This document shows, piece after piece, positions 35,955 to 45,692 of a stretch of DNA of 64,000 nucleotides. Both the position numbers and the translations under genes were made by a program. This stretch comes from Nostoc sp. CMAA1605 (GTDB lineage: Bacteria; Cyanobacteriota; Cyanobacteriia; Cyanobacteriales; Nostocaceae), in assembly GCF_021596505.1 (NCBI RefSeq), contig NZ_PJIZ01000007.1:1-64000 (forward strand). The letters run 5' to 3'. The notes under the pieces are model-generated. The model was not told where the DNA came from. It was given only the letters and a program-made list of their open reading frames with translations, and searched no databases. Each line of letters begins with the position of its first letter. Position 1 is the stretch's first letter.

Positions 35955-37406
35955 TTAATTTACAGATTGATGGTGATTTTCCATGATGGCATTAATTGCT
36001 GCGTAATTAGTTTGATAATTTGGCAGTTTGGCTTGGGCTTGTTCGTAGACAGAACTACTTTTAGGAATAGATTGTAATAATTTAATTGCTTGCTGCCATT
36101 TATCTTTTGCTTGTTGCCACGCTATTAGTGAGTTAGGTGCATTTTCCATGAAAAATTTTGCTTCTGTGGCAAGTTTTTCGGCGGCTGCTAATTTGGCTAC
36201 AGCGTTCTTTTCTGTGTTAGCTCTTTTGGTGATGGCGATGTAATTACGTCGGTAACGAATGATTCTTTCTTGCGCTTTTACAGATATTGATGTTTCTTCG
36301 GGAATGCTTTGTAAAAGTTCAATTGCTTTTTGCCATTTGGATGCTGCTTTTTGCCACACTGGAAGTGTATGGGGGGGATTTTGAGCAATGAAGGAAGCTT
36401 CTGTCCCTAGTTTTAAAGCTGACTTAAAAGTATTTTCAGCAGTATTTTCTTGATACAAATTCACAGCCATACGCTGAATTTGTATAATCTGAGTTTTAGC
36501 AAACCAGCCACCTATCCCTAAGACGATTAGCCCTGAAAGAATAAATGACAGTTTTCGTAGAGCCTGATATGAGGAGTTAAATTCCTTTTTGTTGATAGAT
36601 ATTTTATGGTTTCTTGGCTGGTTATGCTGATGTTTTATTTTAGAAATCGTATTTTTGAAATCATCGATTTTATGGGCGTAAATATCACATTCATTAAGAA
36701 TTTCAGTTAATTCTCGGAAATTATTATTAGTAGATATGATTAATCCGTGAGCATCATCTAACCATTCTATAGCAAAGCCATTTTTACCACAGAATGATGA
36801 CAAAGCAATCATTATAGTTAAGAGTCCTTGACTATTTTGAATAGTATTTTTTACTAATGATAGTCTGGTTTGTAGTTGTGATAATTCTGCTTCAAATTTT
36901 AGTGTTTGTTTGACAGATAAGTCATTATGCAAGTTATTTTCTAATTCTAGAATTTGAGTTGACAAACTAGCATAATTCAGATGGAGGTTAGTTTGATTGA
37001 CGAGGTTGGCATCACTTAAGATATCAGATGCGATCGCCTGCAATAAATCACCCCATTCTAACCAGCAATTAATTTTTGATTGTAGAGTAGTTACAGATAT
37101 CTCTGTATGAGGATTGCCAAACTTTTCTGTAATGGATTCTATGTTGCCTGTGATGGCAGGATTAACTTGTAAAATAGTGGGAATCGTCAAAGATTTAGCA
37201 GTACGGGGTAGGGTACTGATATTACTTATCTGATTATTTGCACGACGTAATTCTTGGGCGATCGCCTGTCTCATGCTGCGGAGTTCTTCTTGGGCATTAT
37301 TAATCAGGATCACCTGTTGCATAATATCCTGGGAACTACCAATAGTTAGCCTAAGTTTATAAATAATTTTTGGCAGTTCATTAATTAGCACTTCTATATC
37401 AGTCAT
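35955..37406 (-). CDS. Hypothetical membrane protein with C-terminal imperfect helical repeats
   Basis: I do not recognise a named family. From the ATG at 37406 (MTDIEVLINELPKIIYKL) the product is 483 residues. The first 280 are helical with heptad character, one transmembrane segment follows at about 293-312 (LRKLSFILSGLIVLGIGGWFA), and the C-terminal 160 residues contain two imperfect copies of a unit. The unit pattern is KLATEA.F....P..L..WQ.A..KWQ.AI.LLQSIP, followed by a Tyr-rich tail. This repeat resembles TPR-like segments common in cyanobacterial proteins. A longer start at a TTG (37442) is possible. Topology suggests a cytoplasmic helical N-part and repeats on the other side. Confidence 0.7.
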   Translation of the reverse strand: MTDIEVLINELPKIIYKLRLTIGSSQDIMQQVILINNAQEELRSMRQAIAQELRRANNQISNISTLPRTAKSLTIPTILQVNPAITGNIESITEKFGNPHTEISVTTLQSKINCWLEWGDLLQAIASDILSDANLVNQTNLHLNYASLSTQILELENNLHNDLSVKQTLKFEAELSQLQTRLSLVKNTIQNSQGLLTIMIALSSFCGKNGFAIEWLDDAHGLIISTNNNFRELTEILNECDIYAHKIDDFKNTISKIKHQHNQPRNHKISINKKEFNSSYQALRKLSFILSGLIVLGIGGWFAKTQIIQIQRMAVNLYQENTAENTFKSALKLGTEASFIAQNPPHTLPVWQKAASKWQKAIELLQSIPEETSISVKAQERIIRYRRNYIAITKRANTEKNAVAKLAAAEKLATEAKFFMENAPNSLIAWQQAKDKWQQAIKLLQSIPKSSSVYEQAQAKLPNYQTNYAAINAIMENHHQSVN

Positions 37407-37602
37407 AAACATCCGTTGAGGATTTGCAAAATTTCTTAACAAGAAGCAATTTCCAACTCACACTGATAATCCCTAGACTTTCTGTTGAATGAGTAACTTT
37501 ACCTGCTGTTGTGATCAGTAGGTAAAAGCGATGAATTGTTAAATCGCAAAAACGATAGATTTATAGTTCCCGGAAATTTTGCTAAAGTAACAACGCTGTT
37601 TA

Positions 37603-37768
37603 GTCAATGGTCAATAGTCAATAGTCAATAGTCATTAGTCAATGGTCAATAGTCATTAGTCATTAGTCATTAGTCATGAGTTTTGTCTTCCTTGTCTCCC
37701 TAGTCCCCAATCCCCAATCCCCAATCCCCAATCACCAGTCCCCAATCACCAGTCCCCAATCCCCAATC
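37603..37768. repeat. STRR cluster immediately before the amidase gene
   Basis: AGTCAAT/AGTCATT heptamers (37603-37680) are followed by CCCCAAT/CACCAGT heptamers that end 2 bp before the amidase ATG. The remaining part of the 37407-37602 gap is AT-rich with no gene. Confidence 0.9.
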
Positions 37769-37770
37769 CT

Positions 37771-39168
37771 ATGAATGAAACTGATTTAGCTTTTACTCCA
37801 GCACTAGAGTTAGCAAAACTAATCCGGCGGCGGGAGTTATCGCCGTTGGAGTTGGTGGAAATCTATTTAAATCGCATTCAGCAGTTGAATCCGAAATTGG
37901 GTAGTTATTTTACGGTGACGGCGGATTTAGCGATCGCTGATGCTACTGCGAAGACGGAACTAATTACACAAACTTCGGAACTTCCGCCGTTTTTTGGTGT
38001 ACCGATTTCGATTAAAGACCTCAATCCGGTGGCTGGTGTACCTTGTACCTACGGTAGTCCAGCCTTATTAAATAACATTCCCGAATTTGATGATGGGGTT
38101 GTAAGTCGTATTAAACAAGCTGGATTTATTATTCTGGGCAAAACGGCTACATCAGAATTAGGTTCATTTCCTTACACTGAACCTACGGGTTTTCCCCCAG
38201 CTAGAAATCCCTGGAATTTAGAATACACTCCTGGTGGTTCTAGTGGTGGTGCAGCAGCAGCAGTGGCCGCAGGGTTGTGTGCGATCGCTCAAGGTTCAGA
38301 TGGTGGCGGTTCTATTCGGGGGCCTGCGGCTTGTTGTGGTTTAGTGGGAATTAAACCGTCACGGGGTAGAGTCAGTAAAGCACCCGTAGGTGAACGTCTA
38401 GCGGGAATTGCTGTTAATGGCCCTATCGCTCGAACTGTAGCAGATGCGGCAGCAATGTTAGATACTATTTCTGGTTACGTTACAGGTGATCCCTACTGGC
38501 TACCAGATCCAGAACCATCTTTTTTGACTGCGGCTACAACTCAACCAAAAAATTTACGTGTTGCTTTTACTACTGGTATTGCTCCCTTGGGTGAGGCTGA
38601 TGCTACCTGTAAACAGGCTGTATTACAGACAGTCAAATTGTTAGAACAACTCGGCCATCAAGTTGCAGAAATGTCTTTGGATTTGAGTGCTTTAGTTGAA
38701 CCATTTCAAATTGTTTGGCAATCGGGAATTACAGCTTCTGGATTACCAGCAGAAATCTTGCAGCCTCTCAACCGTTGGCTATTAGCGCAGACTGGTTCGG
38801 TTAGCGAATATATTCAAGCTATTTATGCGATGCAGATAGTAGCACGCCAAATTGTGGCACTGTTTAACAATATAGATGTGTTGGTATTGCCTGTTTATTT
38901 ACATTCTCCCATCCGTGTAGGAGAGTGGGCGGCTTTAAGTCCTGAAGATACATTTCAACAAATTGTGAATTGGATAGCACCTTGTCCACCAGCTAATGCA
39001 ACTGGACAACCTGCGATCGCTATTCCTGTAGGTTTTGATAGTCATGGTTTACCTATGAGTGTGCAACTTCTCGGCAAACCTGCGGCGGAAGCTACACTCA
39101 TTAGTCTTGCAGCACAACTAGAAGCCGCTAATCCTTGGATTCAACACCGTCCAAATTTGGCAACGTGA
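37771..39168 (+). CDS. Amidase signature family enzyme
   Basis: The 465-residue protein hydrolyses a C-N amide bond through the Ser-cisSer-Lys triad, seen here as Lys82 (PISIKDLNPVAG), Ser157 (PGGSSGGAAA) and Ser181 (GGGSIRGPAACCG). It resembles GatA in overall layout, but no gatB or gatC is nearby and the C-terminal region (LVLPVYLHSPIRVGEW) is closer to stand-alone amidases. The substrate cannot be told. There is no signal peptide. The start ATG directly follows STRR DNA. Confidence 0.88.
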   Translation: MNETDLAFTPALELAKLIRRRELSPLELVEIYLNRIQQLNPKLGSYFTVTADLAIADATAKTELITQTSELPPFFGVPISIKDLNPVAGVPCTYGSPALLNNIPEFDDGVVSRIKQAGFIILGKTATSELGSFPYTEPTGFPPARNPWNLEYTPGGSSGGAAAAVAAGLCAIAQGSDGGGSIRGPAACCGLVGIKPSRGRVSKAPVGERLAGIAVNGPIARTVADAAAMLDTISGYVTGDPYWLPDPEPSFLTAATTQPKNLRVAFTTGIAPLGEADATCKQAVLQTVKLLEQLGHQVAEMSLDLSALVEPFQIVWQSGITASGLPAEILQPLNRWLLAQTGSVSEYIQAIYAMQIVARQIVALFNNIDVLVLPVYLHSPIRVGEWAALSPEDTFQQIVNWIAPCPPANATGQPAIAIPVGFDSHGLPMSVQLLGKPAAEATLISLAAQLEAANPWIQHRPNLAT

Positions 39169-39316
39169 TACCAATTAAGAAAGCCAATAGCGAGTAACGC
39201 ACCCCCTCTAGAGGCTTTGGTGCGTTACGGCTTACGCCTAACACACCCTACAATATTACATACACTACATATACTTAAATCCCCCACCACTGACAGTTCT
39301 TATTCCCTATTCCCCG

Positions 39317-40135
39317 TTAATGTCTGCATTTTGCGCCTTGGGGAGTAGCATCAGGGTAGAAAGTAATAATTGCCTGATCCTTTCTGACAAAAACGTTAGG
39401 AAAAGTTTTGCCTGTTTCTTGATCACGTACATTGTAAATGCAAGCTCCCTCTTTATTCTTTTGCTTTTTAAATGCGAGTGTAGTATCTATCAGCATTTCT
39501 TCGGCATTGCTGATATAGCTATAACCTTTGATGACATCTCTGATAATTTGATTGCCTTGTTTAATTACTACACCCATCGTATAAATTACACCTGGGATAA
39601 CTTGTTCTCGTTGCTGATTATTTGGAAGTCTGCCAGCAATGCCTTGATTTTGTAGTTGTAAATATCTGCCGTAAAAATGTAAACCACCAATATCATTAGC
39701 GTTATATATTTCACCACAGAATATATGTTCAAAACCGCGTCGTTTAAACCAAATATTAGTTAGGTCTTCAATAAATTGTGTCTTGGTTTTACGTCCTGGA
39801 AATAGTTCACCACCTGTCACTTTTTGTAGTTCTTGCAGTACATCTGGATGCTCAGATAATAACTGTTTAAACTGATTGCGATTTACTTTTGTACCAACAG
39901 TACCACAGGTATTAAGTACAGCTTGGTCGAAAGCATTTAACTTTGGTGCAGGTGGTGTAATATCTACTCGTTGTCCTCTGGGAAAACCTACAGGAACAGG
40001 ATTATCTACATTATCGAAAAAAGGTAATAATGCCTGCTGTGCTTGAGCCTTAACTTGATTTTGGATATATAGGGGACTAATCAGCAATAAGATAGTAAAT
40101 ATTCGCAAAGTTGTGGATAGTTTGGGGTTAAACAT
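39317..40135 (-). CDS. Secreted EndoU-like nuclease-fold protein
   Basis: The 272-residue protein has a signal peptide (residues 1-32, TTLRIFTILLLISPLYIQ then VKAQAQQ). The C-terminal half carries the two-histidine signature of the EndoU family: His137 in RRGFEHIFCGEI and His153 in GGLHFYGRYLQ, 16 residues apart. A lysine follows at 192 or 203, where the third catalytic residue would be expected. EndoU enzymes are uridylate-preferring RNases; bacterial members include secreted toxins. Four or five cysteines (77, 140, 232, 270) could form disulfides after export. No immunity gene is visible. Family call is moderate and activity is inferred. Confidence 0.65.
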   Translation of the reverse strand: MFNPKLSTTLRIFTILLLISPLYIQNQVKAQAQQALLPFFDNVDNPVPVGFPRGQRVDITPPAPKLNAFDQAVLNTCGTVGTKVNRNQFKQLLSEHPDVLQELQKVTGGELFPGRKTKTQFIEDLTNIWFKRRGFEHIFCGEIYNANDIGGLHFYGRYLQLQNQGIAGRLPNNQQREQVIPGVIYTMGVVIKQGNQIIRDVIKGYSYISNAEEMLIDTTLAFKKQKNKEGACIYNVRDQETGKTFPNVFVRKDQAIITFYPDATPQGAKCRH

Positions 40136-40179
40136 AAATTTAATTGTCGTTAAATGTCGGGTTTTGTTGACAATTTAAC

Positions 40180-40225
40180 ACCAAAAAATAAAGACGCAAA
40201 GCATTTTGGAATACCTTTGCGTCTT
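40180..40225 (-). terminator. Rho-independent terminator of ilvC
   Basis: On the minus strand an 11-bp perfect stem (AAGACGCAAAG with CTTTGCGTCTT, 13-nt loop, 40191-40225) is followed by a T-rich run (TTTATTTTTT). It begins 24 bp after the ilvC stop. Confidence 0.85.
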
Positions 40226-40248
40226 ATTGCTAGATTTCAAAGAATTTT

Positions 40249-41259
<1,011 letters not shown>

Positions 41260-41324
41260 TCAGCAAGCTTTGTCATTGATTGGCAGGTTTTTGATTGTAC
41301 CTTAAATTGTGTCACCACGGATGA

Positions 41325-41477
41325 AATTCTGGAGACTGGGGATTGGGGACTGGGGAGACAAGGTAGACAAGGTAGACAAGGTAGGAGTAATGAGTAATGA
41401 GTGCTGAGTAATGAGTGCGGACTAATGATCAATGACTAATGACCAATGACTATTAACTAATGACTAATGACTAATGA
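41325..41477. repeat. STRR cluster between ilvC and the aldo/keto reductase
   Basis: GGGGACT heptamers, three ACAAGGTAG units, GAGTAAT units and then TGACTAA/TGACTAT heptamers run directly to the stop codon of the reductase gene. Confidence 0.9.
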
Positions 41478-42347
41478 CTATTTTGTCTGCTGATCTATTT
41501 TTTGGACTTCTGCTTCCGATAGTTTTACGTTGACGGCGTTTATTGAATCTTCGATGCTAGAAAGTTTGCTTGCGCCGGGGATGGGTAAGATACAAGGAGA
41601 TTTAGAACGTAACCAGGCTAATACGATACAGTATACAGATACTCCTTTGGCTTGAGCTAGGTGGGCGATCGCGGGAATCTCTTCTAAGTTTTGATGGCGA
41701 CGACGACCACCGAAGGGACTCCAAGGTAAAAAGGTTAATCCTGCTTGTTCGCAATACTCTAACACTCCGTCTGTTTCTGGCTGGCGTTCCCACGGACTAT
41801 ATTGATTCTGTACTGAAACAATCTCTACTACGTCTTGTGCTTGTTTAATTTGTGCGACGGAAAAGTTAGAAACTCCTACAAACCGAATCAAGCCTTCGGC
41901 GACGGCTTCTTTAACTGGGGCGAGGGATTCGGCAATTGTGTATTCTGGGTCTGGTGAGTGATATTGCCACAAATCAAGCGGTTTTTCACCACCTAACGCC
42001 TCAAAACTAACGCGGATAGTTTGACGCAAGTGTTCGGGGCTACCATTGCGTACCCAACTTTGATTCGGACGCATTAAACCGCCTTTAGTTGCGACAACTA
42101 CTTGGCTAACATCCCCTTGGTAACTGCTGAGTGCTTTGTGGATGAGTCGTTCATTGTGGTGTTTGTCTGATTCATCTTGACAGTAGGAATCGGCAGTATC
42201 AATAAATGTTATCCCCAAATCTAAGGCTCGATGAATTAGCTGTATAGATTGCGATTCTGGGGGGCGATCGTATATTGACATGGGCATAGCACCCAAACCA
42301 ATCGCACTGACGAAGATACCCGTTTTCCCTAGTTGTTGGTTTTCCAT
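41478..42347 (-). CDS. Aldo/keto reductase
   Basis: The 289-residue TIM-barrel oxidoreductase has the catalytic Asp-Tyr pair (FIDTADSYCQ), Lys (VVATKGGLMRP) and His (LWQYHSPDP). It also has the C-terminal NADPH-binding segment (LPIPGASKLSSIEDSINAV). The start MENQQLGKTGIFVSAIGLGAMPM is typical. The substrate is not predictable. The last codons abut STRR DNA. Confidence 0.92.
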   Translation of the reverse strand: MENQQLGKTGIFVSAIGLGAMPMSIYDRPPESQSIQLIHRALDLGITFIDTADSYCQDESDKHHNERLIHKALSSYQGDVSQVVVATKGGLMRPNQSWVRNGSPEHLRQTIRVSFEALGGEKPLDLWQYHSPDPEYTIAESLAPVKEAVAEGLIRFVGVSNFSVAQIKQAQDVVEIVSVQNQYSPWERQPETDGVLEYCEQAGLTFLPWSPFGGRRRHQNLEEIPAIAHLAQAKGVSVYCIVLAWLRSKSPCILPIPGASKLSSIEDSINAVNVKLSEAEVQKIDQQTK

Positions 42348-42576
42348 GCTTATCGCTTGAGTTGATGGCGTTGCTAAAACTATTTATTAGCGAGTTTCAT
42401 TTATTTTGACATTCATCTAGAGAAATAGGGTGGAGGAAAGATGTAGCAAAATATATGGTCTTGATTTCAGTAAGTTTATCTCTATAGAAATTTCGGTTAC
42501 ATAAATTGCAACAATCCCAGCTTTTAATTTTCCCTCAGTGATACTGAAATTAATTACATCTATCTGAGGGTAAATA

Positions 42577-43485
42577 ATGAGTATATCTATCACCCAGAAA
42601 TTACCGCGCCAATCAGCTTTATTGATGAGTGTGCTATTAGGAGGGATGATTGTTTCTAGTTGTGCAGCTGCGCCTGACAATTTTGCTAATAAATCCTTAC
42701 CGCCAAGTGCGTCAGAAAATCAAGCTGCAATCTCGGCTGATGCAGCTGCGAATGTTTCTGCAAATCCAGAAGCCCCATCAGTAAACCGTAACCGTCCTCA
42801 ATTGATCAAAAAAGCGGCTATGACTTTAGTGGTGGATTCCGTAGATAAAAGTATTGATGCTGTGACAAAAATTATTAGTAAACAACAAGGTGATCTGATT
42901 AGTTTAAACGAAGATCAACCGACAAGCAGTAATTCTCGTCATACTGCATCTATACAACTACGAATTCCCCAAAATCTTTTAGAACCAACTATAGAAGAGT
43001 TAGGAAAATTAGGCACAGTTGAAAACCGTAACATTACAGCAGAAGATGTAGGTAGTCAGTTAGTTGATTTTCAAGCAAGATTAGGTAATCTTCGTAGAAC
43101 AGAAGCCAATTTGCAAAAAATTATGGATCGGGCTGGTTCTGTGAGGGATATACTTGCTGTTTCAAAAGAACTCAGTAATGTCCGACAAACTATTGAACAA
43201 ATTGATGCTCAGTTAAAAAGCTTACAAAATCAAGTCGCCTATTCTACTATCACTTTAAACTTAGAAGCTACTATTTCTAGCAGTAGCCCACAACGCGCGG
43301 TAGGTTCACAAGTGTATGAAACTTGGAATAATTCTACTCAATCTTTAAGCAATTTTACGGTTGGTTTATTAAAATTGGGCATTTGGTTAATAGTTTACAG
43401 TCCTTATATATTGCTTGTGGCGGCTGGTTTTTATGGTTTACGCCGTTGGCGACTTAATCATCTATCACGATTAAATCGTCAATAG
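42577..43485 (+). CDS. DUF4349 lipoprotein
   Basis: The 302-residue protein has a lipoprotein signal (SALLMSVLLGGMIVSSC, lipid-modified Cys29). A Ser/Ala-rich spacer follows, then the DUF4349 domain (KKAAMTLVVDSVDKSIDAV; LRIPQNLLEPTIEELGKLG). A coiled segment comes next (IMDRAGSVRDILAVSKELSNVRQTIEQIDAQLK) and a C-terminal transmembrane helix at about 265-285. Membrane-anchored at both ends, it probably lies in the periplasm. The role of the family is unknown. Confidence 0.88.
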   Translation: MSISITQKLPRQSALLMSVLLGGMIVSSCAAAPDNFANKSLPPSASENQAAISADAAANVSANPEAPSVNRNRPQLIKKAAMTLVVDSVDKSIDAVTKIISKQQGDLISLNEDQPTSSNSRHTASIQLRIPQNLLEPTIEELGKLGTVENRNITAEDVGSQLVDFQARLGNLRRTEANLQKIMDRAGSVRDILAVSKELSNVRQTIEQIDAQLKSLQNQVAYSTITLNLEATISSSSPQRAVGSQVYETWNNSTQSLSNFTVGLLKLGIWLIVYSPYILLVAAGFYGLRRWRLNHLSRLNRQ

Positions 43486-43533
43486 TCAATAGTCATTAGT
43501 CATTAGTCATTAGTCATTAGTTATTAGTCATTA
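43482..43533. repeat. STRR array after the DUF4349 gene
   Basis: AGTCAAT and AGTCATT heptamers start within the stop codon region of the lipoprotein gene and continue for about seven copies. Confidence 0.85.
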
Positions 43534-43595
43534 GGAAACAGAATTTTTAATTTTGACTTTTGTATGTGCAAACTTTGTAAAAACACTAGGATTCA

Positions 43596-43670
43596 GTTCG
43601 TAGTAAGGACTTTAGTCCTTTTCCGTTCGCGTAGCGTCTCGTAGAGAAAACTAAAGTTTTCACTACAAAC
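43596..43670. repeat. MITE-like dispersed repeat, copy 2
   Basis: Bounded by GTTCGTAGT (43596-43604) and ACTACAAAC (43662-43670), the same ends as the element at 4340-4482 with one mismatch. Inside are AAGGACTTTAGTCCTT and AAAACTAAAGTTTT, two perfect palindromes, separated by TTCGCGTAGCGTCTCG. It is half the length of copy 1 and lacks its middle modules. Confidence 0.65.
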
Positions 43671-43680
43671 CTTTAATTGT

Positions 43681-44643
43681 TTACCTTGTTATATTTAAAT
43701 TTGGTATGAGAGTTACGTTCATGGCAATTTCTGAGCGCAATGAGATTTGTTGCTGTAAATTTTTTAGTAACCCGATGGTGTTTTGTAGGTTTGTGGTTTC
43801 TCCTTGTTGGTTAAAATATTTGACTGCTTGTCGTAAATCTGCGATCGCTGCTTGTTCATGACCTATTTGATGGTAAGCTACACCCCGATTGAGGTAGGCT
43901 TGGGCATTTTGAGGATTGAGCTGGATGGCGGCGGTAAAATCTCTGATAGCACCGGAAAAATCACCGCCTTTACCACAAACACAACCGCGATTGTAGTAAG
44001 TTCTATGATCATTGGGGTTGAAAACAATGGCTTGGGAAAAATCGTCAATGGCTGCGGATAAATCTGATAACTCAAACCAAGCCAATCCTCGGTCATTATA
44101 GATATCGGCTCGATGGAAATTAGCTGTAGGGTAAATATTCTTCAGTGCCGTATCATAATCTGAGATAGCTTGTTGATGATTTCCTAATATGGCGTAAGCT
44201 AGACCACGATTGTAATAGGCTCTAAAGTCATGGGGTTTAAGAAGTATGGCGTGATGATAGTCTCTGATCGCCTGCTGATATTTTCCTAGTCTGTAGTATG
44301 CTAATCCCCGATTGAGATATGCTTCTACGTTTTGAGGGATGAGATGTAGAGCTTGATTGCAATCAGCGATCGCATTTTGATAATCTGCTAATTGTAGATA
44401 GGCTAGACAGCGATCGCTATAAGCTGGCGCAAAATTCTTTTTTAACCGTATAGCCGCCGTCAAATCGGGAATAGCTTCTTGGTAATTCTCATGTTGTAGT
44501 TTATCTATCGCTGACTTGAGAAATACATCTGCGGTGTTCGGTTCTGGAACTATAGATAATGAGTGTGCAGGTAAAATCCACAATAGACAAACAAATGTAA
44601 CCGCAATGCCAAAATTGCAGATGAATAGATAACAGCGATTCAT
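43681..44643 (-). CDS. Exported tetratricopeptide repeat protein
   Basis: From the ATG at 44643 the 320-residue protein has a signal peptide or anchor (NRCYLFICNFGIAVTFVCLLWILPAHS). About seven TPR units with the usual YNRGLAY / AI.DY..A / L.P consensus follow, for example AYLNRGLAYYRLGKYQQAIRD. TPR superhelices bind partner peptides, here outside the cytoplasm. The C-terminus (NVTLIPNLNITR) is unrelated. The frame extends 16 codons upstream, but that would bury the signal sequence. No partner is nearby. Confidence 0.88.
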   Translation of the reverse strand: MNRCYLFICNFGIAVTFVCLLWILPAHSLSIVPEPNTADVFLKSAIDKLQHENYQEAIPDLTAAIRLKKNFAPAYSDRCLAYLQLADYQNAIADCNQALHLIPQNVEAYLNRGLAYYRLGKYQQAIRDYHHAILLKPHDFRAYYNRGLAYAILGNHQQAISDYDTALKNIYPTANFHRADIYNDRGLAWFELSDLSAAIDDFSQAIVFNPNDHRTYYNRGCVCGKGGDFSGAIRDFTAAIQLNPQNAQAYLNRGVAYHQIGHEQAAIADLRQAVKYFNQQGETTNLQNTIGLLKNLQQQISLRSEIAMNVTLIPNLNITR

Positions 44644-44826
44644 AAGATATGGGAAATTGTGTGAGGAGAACAAAACCTGTAATTGATACACTCCTGTTAA
44701 TTAAGCTGTTAAGCATATAAGAAGGCACATTGAGGCCGCAGAGGGGCAGGGGGCAGGGGGCAAGGGAGAGGGTTTACAGCTTTTGTCAGCACGAAAATGA
44801 TGCAATTTAAATGACGATTAGCTTCA

Positions 44827-45504
44827 TCACACTAAACCAGAACGCAAGGCGACAACGGCAGCTTGCACACGGTCATCTACTGCTAGTTTATTCATAATCC
44901 CTCGGACGTGGGTTTTGACGGTGTTGGGACTGAGATAGAGTTTTTCGGCTATCTCTGGGTTACTTAAACCTTCTACCATCAGTTTTAACACTTCTAATTC
45001 CCGTCCTGATAAATTAGCAGTGTTACCTGTGGGTGTGGGTGGTTTGAGATGATCGACTACTCGCCGTGCAATTTGCGGATCTAAGTAAGTCGCACCATCA
45101 ACAGCCGCCGCGATCGCATTTAATAATCGCTCTACGGTCGCACCTTTGATACAATAAGCGTCTGCACCGCTAGATAGTGCGGCAATAATCTCTGTTTCCG
45201 TTTGGTGGGATGTCAACATCACTACATGAGTTTGGGGGAGTGCAGCTTTAATTTGTTGTGTAGCTGCAATTCCATCTAATCGCGGTAAACCAATATCCAT
45301 CACCACTAAATCTGGCTTCAGTTTCAGTGCTGCTTGTACACCCAAATAACCATCCTCTGCTTGTCCCACAATTTCCAACTGAGGATGCACCATTAATGAT
45401 TGTTCCAACCCCAATTGCATCATCGGATCATCTTCTACAATCAACACCCGCAAAGGTGAAGCATCTCTGGGTAAATTTAAGGTATAGCCAGTGTTCAAAG
45501 ACAT
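44827..45504 (-). CDS. NarL/FixJ-family response regulator (REC + LuxR HTH)
   Basis: The 225-residue transcription regulator has a receiver domain with acidic residues EDD (24-26), phosphoacceptor Asp70 (PDLVVMDIGLPRLDG), Thr/Ser (MLTSHQ) and Lys (YCIKGAT). A linker follows, then a LuxR-type helix-turn-helix (LSGRELEVLKLMVEGLSNPE; LYLSPNTVKTHVRGIMNKLA). No histidine kinase lies beside it, so its partner must be encoded elsewhere. Confidence 0.94.
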   Translation of the reverse strand: MSLNTGYTLNLPRDASPLRVLIVEDDPMMQLGLEQSLMVHPQLEIVGQAEDGYLGVQAALKLKPDLVVMDIGLPRLDGIAATQQIKAALPQTHVVMLTSHQTETEIIAALSSGADAYCIKGATVERLLNAIAAAVDGATYLDPQIARRVVDHLKPPTPTGNTANLSGRELEVLKLMVEGLSNPEIAEKLYLSPNTVKTHVRGIMNKLAVDDRVQAAVVALRSGLV

Positions 45505-45508
45505 AGTT

Positions 45509-45690
45509 GGGAATGGGGAATGGGGAATGGGGATTGGGGATTGGGGATTGGGGATCGGGGACTGGGGATTGGGGATTGGGGCATTGGAGACAAGGTAGAC
45601 AAGGTAGACAAGGTAGGAGATGAGAAAACCCGTTCCCCGTTCCCTGTTCCCTGTTCCCTGTTCCCTGTTCCCTAATGACTAATGACTATT
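45509..45690. repeat. STRR cluster between the response regulator and era
   Basis: GGGGAAT/GGGGATT heptamers, then ACAAGGTAG units, then CCCTGTT heptamers and TGACTAT heptamers ending 2 bp before the era stop. It contains at least four different STRR families in 180 bp. Confidence 0.9.
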
Positions 45691-45692
45691 GA

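Noticed and set aside
37771..39168. GatA subunit of the Glu-tRNA(Gln) amidotransferase
   Set aside because: No gatB/gatC context, and the C-terminal half fits stand-alone amidases better.
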